Below, piece after piece: positions 60,645-64,000 of a stretch of DNA of 64,000 nt. Both the position numbers and the translations under genes were made by a program. The number at the start of each line of letters is the position of its first letter. The first letter of the stretch is position 1. The stretch comes from CAVTZP01 sp963739245 (GTDB lineage: Bacteria > Chloroflexota > Dehalococcoidia > Dehalococcoidales > BS750m-G39): positions 1-64,000 of the forward strand of contig CAVTZP010000007.1 of assembly GCA_963739245.1 (NCBI GenBank), in the 5' to 3' direction. The notes under the pieces are model-generated. The model was not told the DNA's origin and did not search any database. It saw only the letters and a program-made list of their open reading frames with translations.

Positions 60645-61539
60645 ATTCTTTCTCCACTCTATATTGAATCTGCTTTACCGTTTCCTCAGATAGGTGCCGG
60701 AACCTACCCTGCAGCTTCATGTAATCAGCCAGCGGTCTAAGCTTGGGGAAATCAACGCTTAGCTTATACGTGCCATTCTCCACTTCATACAGCGGGAACA
60801 TCCCCGTCTCCACCGCCAGACGACCTACCCTGATGCTTAAATCAGTGGCACACCTCCAGCCGGTGGGGCAAACCGACAGGATATGAATATAGGCTGGACC
60901 CTGGATTGCCGCCCCCTTCTCCACCTTAGCTATCAGGTCAAAGGGATAGCTGGGGCAGGCAGTAGCCACATAGGGGATATCATGGGCGGCAGCAATCGCC
61001 GGCATATTCTTCTTCCAGGTAACCTGCCCGATGCTCACCTTGCCCGCAGGGGAGGTGGTAGTGGCAGCGCCAAAGGGGGTGGCTGAAGAGCGCTGTACCC
61101 CGGTGTTCATATAGGCTTCATTGTCAAAGCAAATATAAAGGAAGTTATGCCCCCGCTCCAGGGCTCCGGAGAGCGCCTGGATTCCAATATCACTGGTGCC
61201 ACCATCCCCAGCCATGGCTACCACCTTAATATCCTTTTTAGCGATTCTGCCCTTCTTCATCAGCATCCCCAGCCCTGACTCTATGCCTGAAGCCACGGCG
61301 GCAGTATTCTCAAACAGGGTATGAATCCAGGGAACGCGCCAGGAGGTATAAGGTAGCGGTGAGGAAACTATCTCCATACAACCGGTGGCGTTGGCGATTA
61401 TTATGTTCTGTCCCAGTGCCTTACAGGCAAGCCTCACCGCTAGAGCCTCGCCACAGCCGATACAAGCCCGATGACCGGGGGCAAAGTTCTCCTTTTTGGT
61501 TACTAATCTGGGAACATAGATACTGTAATTCTCCATCAC
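60604..61539 (-). CDS. porB: 2-Oxoacid:ferredoxin oxidoreductase, beta subunit
   Basis: 311 residues with the TPP-binding GDGGTSDIG (about 111-119) and N-EAYMNTGVQRS, plus Cys residues (CIGCGEA, CP...) for a [4Fe-4S] cluster. With PorA, C and D it decarboxylates pyruvate (or makes it from acetyl-CoA and CO2) using ferredoxin. Confidence 0.93.
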   Translation of the reverse strand: MMENYSIYVPRLVTKKENFAPGHRACIGCGEALAVRLACKALGQNIIIANATGCMEIVSSPLPYTSWRVPWIHTLFENTAAVASGIESGLGMLMKKGRIAKKDIKVVAMAGDGGTSDIGIQALSGALERGHNFLYICFDNEAYMNTGVQRSSATPFGAATTTSPAGKVSIGQVTWKKNMPAIAAAHDIPYVATACPSYPFDLIAKVEKGAAIQGPAYIHILSVCPTGWRCATDLSIRVGRLAVETGMFPLYEVENGTYKLSVDFPKLRPLADYMKLQGRFRHLSEETVKQIQYRVEKEYAKLKERAHEVQG

Positions 61540-62711
61540 TCCCTCACCCCAAATATCTCAAACTCGTTCTCACTTCCCTTCTGTGAGATTTCTATGCCTC
61601 GATTAATAATGCTCTCAAATCCAGCCAGGGTAATATCCCTGCCCCCCAACCCGCCGACAAAGCCGATAACCTTCGGTTTCTTGGCCTCACCATATAGGGC
61701 TGACCTGACCTCGGAGCAAACTGGACCTCCAGGACCACCAAAGGAGAGCGCCCGGTCCAGAACGATGAGCACCTCAGCACCTTTTACCGCCTGGCGAAGT
61801 TCGTCAAAGGGGAAGGGGCGCCATAAGCGAAGCCTTACTAGGCCAACACTCTTACCCTCCCCCCTCATCTTATCTACGGTGGTCATTGCCGTTTCACTAA
61901 AGCTGCCCATGGTCAGTAGCAGCACCCTGGCATCCTCACTGTGGTAGTGTTCTACCGGAGAATAATATCGCCCAAAGAGATCGCCGAACTCCTTCCAGCA
62001 CTGGAGAATCACCCCTTTAGCCGCTCTCAGATTTACCTCCTGCGCCCACTTTGCCTCTGAGTAGATAATTGGTGGGGCAAAATCCCCCATGGTCACCGGT
62101 TTATCCGGATGCAGGGGTAAAGGGTACTGATTAGGCGGGATAAACTGGTCAACCTCACTCTGCTCAGGTAAAAGTATCGGCTCAATGACATGCGACAGGT
62201 GGAAGCCATCAAGGTGAACCATCACCGGAAGTAAAACCCTGCGGTCTTCAGCGATACGAAAGGCACAGAAAACATTGTCCACCACTTCCTGACCATTTTC
62301 AGTGAATATCTGAATCCAGCCAGTATCACGAACTGCCATAACATCGGAGTGGTCGCCCCAGACGCTCAACGGAGCTGATAACGCCCGGTTAGCCACCGCC
62401 ATAACTACTGGCAGTCTCATAGATGAGGCAACATACAAGACCTCATGCATTAGCTCCAGCCCCTGACCGGCGGTAGCGGTAAAGGTTCGAGCCCCAACTG
62501 CCGCTGACCCCAGGCAGGCACTCATTGCCGAATGCTCGGATTCAACTGGAATATAGGCGGCATCTAGTTCGCCGTTGGCGACCAGCTCAGCCAGATGCTC
62601 CACAATGTGGGTTTGGGGGGTGATGGGGTAGGCAGCGACAACATCAGCATTAGCCAGTTTAACTGCTTCGCCAATGGCTACTGACACCTCCATTCCCACT
62701 TTTCTTGCCAT
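61536..62711 (-). CDS. porA: 2-Oxoacid:ferredoxin oxidoreductase, alpha subunit
   Basis: 391 residues with AYPITPQTHIVE, EHSAMSACLGSAAVGARTFTATAGQGLELM and a C-terminal LDRALSFGG-PVCSE segment, typical of PorA. It overlaps porB by 4 bases and abuts porD. Confidence 0.94.
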   Translation of the reverse strand: MARKVGMEVSVAIGEAVKLANADVVAAYPITPQTHIVEHLAELVANGELDAAYIPVESEHSAMSACLGSAAVGARTFTATAGQGLELMHEVLYVASSMRLPVVMAVANRALSAPLSVWGDHSDVMAVRDTGWIQIFTENGQEVVDNVFCAFRIAEDRRVLLPVMVHLDGFHLSHVIEPILLPEQSEVDQFIPPNQYPLPLHPDKPVTMGDFAPPIIYSEAKWAQEVNLRAAKGVILQCWKEFGDLFGRYYSPVEHYHSEDARVLLLTMGSFSETAMTTVDKMRGEGKSVGLVRLRLWRPFPFDELRQAVKGAEVLIVLDRALSFGGPGGPVCSEVRSALYGEAKKPKVIGFVGGLGGRDITLAGFESIINRGIEISQKGSENEFEIFGVRE

Positions 62712-63004
62712 TATTCTTTCTCCTCAACCATGGTTATCACCTGGGTCGGGCACTCCCGGGCGCAGATGCCACACCCCTTACAGTAAAACAGGTCAGCCTC
62801 AAAATATCCCTCAGCGTTCTGCCCAATGCACCCCTCGGGGCAAAAGATGTAGCAAATGCCACACTTTATGCACTTACTAAAATCATAGGTCGGCCTCTGC
62901 GACCGCCAGTCGCCAGTCTGGTACTGGCTAGCGTTTCCCGGCTCGGTTACTACTGAGCCGATTTCCAGGTCTTTCCAAGTCAACTCACCTTCGGGCTTGG
63001 TCAT
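62711..63004 (-). CDS. porD: 2-Oxoacid:ferredoxin oxidoreductase, delta subunit
   Basis: 97 residues from the ATG 63002-63004 (GGAG 8 bases upstream), in preference to a GTG three codons earlier that overlaps the porC stop. Two [4Fe-4S] motifs: CIKCGICYIFCP and CKGCGICARECP. It passes electrons to ferredoxin. Confidence 0.92.
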   Translation of the reverse strand: MTKPEGELTWKDLEIGSVVTEPGNASQYQTGDWRSQRPTYDFSKCIKCGICYIFCPEGCIGQNAEGYFEADLFYCKGCGICARECPTQVITMVEEKE

Positions 63005-63009
63005 CCCCC

Positions 63010-63579
63010 TCACTCCTTTACCATAGTCTCATCGTAGGCTCTCTGCATCGCCTTAATATTTTTTTCTGCCAGGCGGCCAAAACGCTGCTGCAGCGGTTCA
63101 ATCACGGATTCCAGTTTAACCACCCCAGTGGCTCTAACCAAGGCACCAATCATGGTAGTATTGGTCACCGGAATCCCCAAGACCTCCCTAGCGATAGTGG
63201 TGGCGTCAACCTTTGCCAGCTTACATTTAGCCTTGAACCGAGCTTCAATGTCGTCAAACGACCTTCTGGTATTAATCACCAGCATGCCGTTTGGCTTAAG
63301 CCCGGAGACGACATTGACAATACTAAGTAATCCGGGGTCAAGCACCACTACTACATCAGGCTGGGTTATCTCCGCCCTTATCTTGATAGGTTCCCGGCTA
63401 CTTATCCTAACAAAAGCCAGTACTGGTGCTCCCCTCCTCTCCGGTCCAAAGCTGGGGAAGGCATGGGCATACCTATCTTCACTTATTGCCGCCTGTGCCA
63501 CCAGCTCGGCAGAGGTAACCGCACCCTGCCCACCGCGGCCATGCCACCTGATTTCAACAAGCCGATTTTCTTCTACCAC
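63010..63579 (-). CDS. porC: 2-Oxoacid:ferredoxin oxidoreductase, gamma subunit
   Basis: 189 residues from a GTG at 63577-63579 with a perfect AGGAGG 5 bases upstream; the longer frame runs into tRNA-Arg and is not used. Motifs RWHGRGGQGAVTSAELVAQAA and FPSFGPERRGAPVLAFVR are typical of PorC. First gene of the operon. Confidence 0.93.
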   Translation of the reverse strand: MVEENRLVEIRWHGRGGQGAVTSAELVAQAAISEDRYAHAFPSFGPERRGAPVLAFVRISSREPIKIRAEITQPDVVVVLDPGLLSIVNVVSGLKPNGMLVINTRRSFDDIEARFKAKCKLAKVDATTIAREVLGIPVTNTTMIGALVRATGVVKLESVIEPLQQRFGRLAEKNIKAMQRAYDETMVKE

Positions 63580-63605
63580 CTTAGCCTCCTGGCTAATACA
63601 GCAAA

Positions 63606-63678
63606 CGCCCCTGGAGCGACTCGAACGCTCGCACCCAGCTCCGGGGGCTGGTGCTCTATCCATCTGAGCTACAGGGGC
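63606..63678 (-). tRNA. tRNA-Arg (CCG), with C at position 33
   Basis: Acceptor GCCCCTG paired with CAGGGGC; D-stem GCTC/GAGC; anticodon stem CCAGC/GCTGG; T-stem GAGCG/CGCTC with loop TTCGAGT. The anticodon loop is CCCCGGA, so the anticodon is CCG, but the near-universal U33 is C. CCA is not encoded. Confidence 0.88.
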
Positions 63679-63727
63679 TGATACAATTTAATATAATAAC
63701 CGATAGCCAGTAATGATGCAAACAACT

Positions 63728-64000
63728 TCAATGGGCAAAAGGGATAACCCAAAAGATAAGCATCAGGATGAAAGTAATGACGAGGGTTATTACCACAAAA
63801 GGAACAGTGTAGCTGAAAAATTGCTTGATACCTATCTTACAGGAATCTTCTCTTTCACATATATTCAGAGCAACAAATAGGGCGGGAGCACCGGCTACCG
63901 TCAAATTGCTGCCCAGTGTCCCTGCCCAGAGTAAAGCCCACCATAAAGGCCAGGGATTGATACCGGCTGAAGCTGCCATGTCCCGAATTAAGTTCAAAAA
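63728..64000 (-). CDS. C-terminal end of an ion-transporter permease (partial)
   Basis: Only the last ~90 residues are in the window. They show two hydrophobic helices with LWWALLWAGTLGSNLTVAGAPALFVAL, which resembles the conserved C-terminal region of ArsB/NhaD/CitM-superfamily permeases, then a cytoplasmic stretch and a final helix (PFVVITLVITFILMLIFWVI). The ATG in the window is internal; the gene continues beyond 64000. Substrate cannot be told. Confidence 0.6.
   Translation of the reverse strand, partial: FLNLIRDMAASAGINPWPLWWALLWAGTLGSNLTVAGAPALFVALNICEREDSCKIGIKQFFSYTVPFVVITLVITFILMLIFWVIPFAH

Noticed and set aside
63580..63663. Longer start for porC
   Set aside because: The extension is antisense-overlapping tRNA-Arg sequence, and a GTG with perfect AGGAGG spacing lies at 63577-63579.
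1..64000. CRISPR arrays, rRNA genes and insertion sequences
   Set aside because: No regularly spaced repeats, rRNA sequence or transposase gene could be found by reading both strands.

Overview
The window looks like a chromosomal segment of a strictly anaerobic bacterium, most likely Chloroflexota, class Dehalococcoidia or a close relative. The reasons are a complete Wood-Ljungdahl operon with a full-length bacterial-type acetyl-CoA synthase, a pyruvate:ferredoxin oxidoreductase joined to an NADH-oxidising module, HdrABC, an [FeFe]-hydrogenase-like sensor kinase, Thi4 together with ThiC, and homodimeric GlyQS. The taxonomic call is inference from gene content and was not tested by phylogeny.

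Region 1 (about 344-9130) is an integrated mobile element on the minus strand, bounded by a 16-bp direct repeat. It carries a catalytic-domain-only tyrosine integrase, a palindromic operator, a C2H2 zinc-finger protein, an A32/FtsK-like packaging ATPase, two adjacent beta-rich putative capsid proteins, a spike-like protein and many small membrane proteins. No portal, terminase, tail or recognisable replication gene is visible. I read it as a small provirus of a tailless, possibly membrane-containing phage with single-jelly-roll capsid proteins (Sphaerolipoviridae/Matsushitaviridae-like logic). This is the strongest candidate in the window for something undescribed. Several genes here are under 60 codons: positions 693-833, 4741-4914, 4916-5017 and 6726-6818.

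Region 2 (9412-29571) starts with tRNA-Met(CAU), followed by about 20 kb of minus-strand genes read from one promoter at 29542-29571: cooC-like, fhs, cooC/acsF, folD, a 72-aa unknown, acsD, acsA, acsB, acsC, acsE, metF, a frameshifted DUF3786 gene, a NuoE-like protein, a NuoF-GltD fusion and formate dehydrogenase alpha. Together they reduce CO2 to formate and CO, carry the methyl group on tetrahydrofolate, and assemble acetyl-CoA (or run in reverse).

Region 3 (29588-37601, minus strand) holds sbcD, glyQS, a DUF1648 membrane protein and hdrB-hdrC-hdrA, in which HdrA contains an embedded GltD-type NAD(P)H module. Region 4 (37634-43835, plus strand) is a regulatory island: a compact sigma-54, an iron-sulfur/hydrogenase-like histidine kinase, an NtrC-type activator, and two response regulators with cysteine-rich tails. 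The first of those regulators sits behind a canonical -24/-12 promoter.

Region 5 (43832-53019, minus strand) is housekeeping: translin-like protein, ThiD2-ThiE (frameshifted), YraN, an FMN-binding protein, RnhB, MnmA, Tmk, an R3H ATPase, PdxT, PdxS, a Holliday-resolvase-like protein and RsmG. Region 6 (53080-57391, plus strand) is a TPP riboswitch with terminator, then thiC, thi4, a site-2 protease and a SAM-like/GreA fusion. Region 7 (57422-64000, minus strand) has tRNA-Pro, a HydABC-like diaphorase operon fused to porCDAB, tRNA-Arg(CCG), and the end of an ion-transporter gene cut by the window edge. Three genes in the window (DUF3786, thiD2-thiE, hydB-like) each look broken by a single frameshift, which may be genuine or may reflect sequence error.
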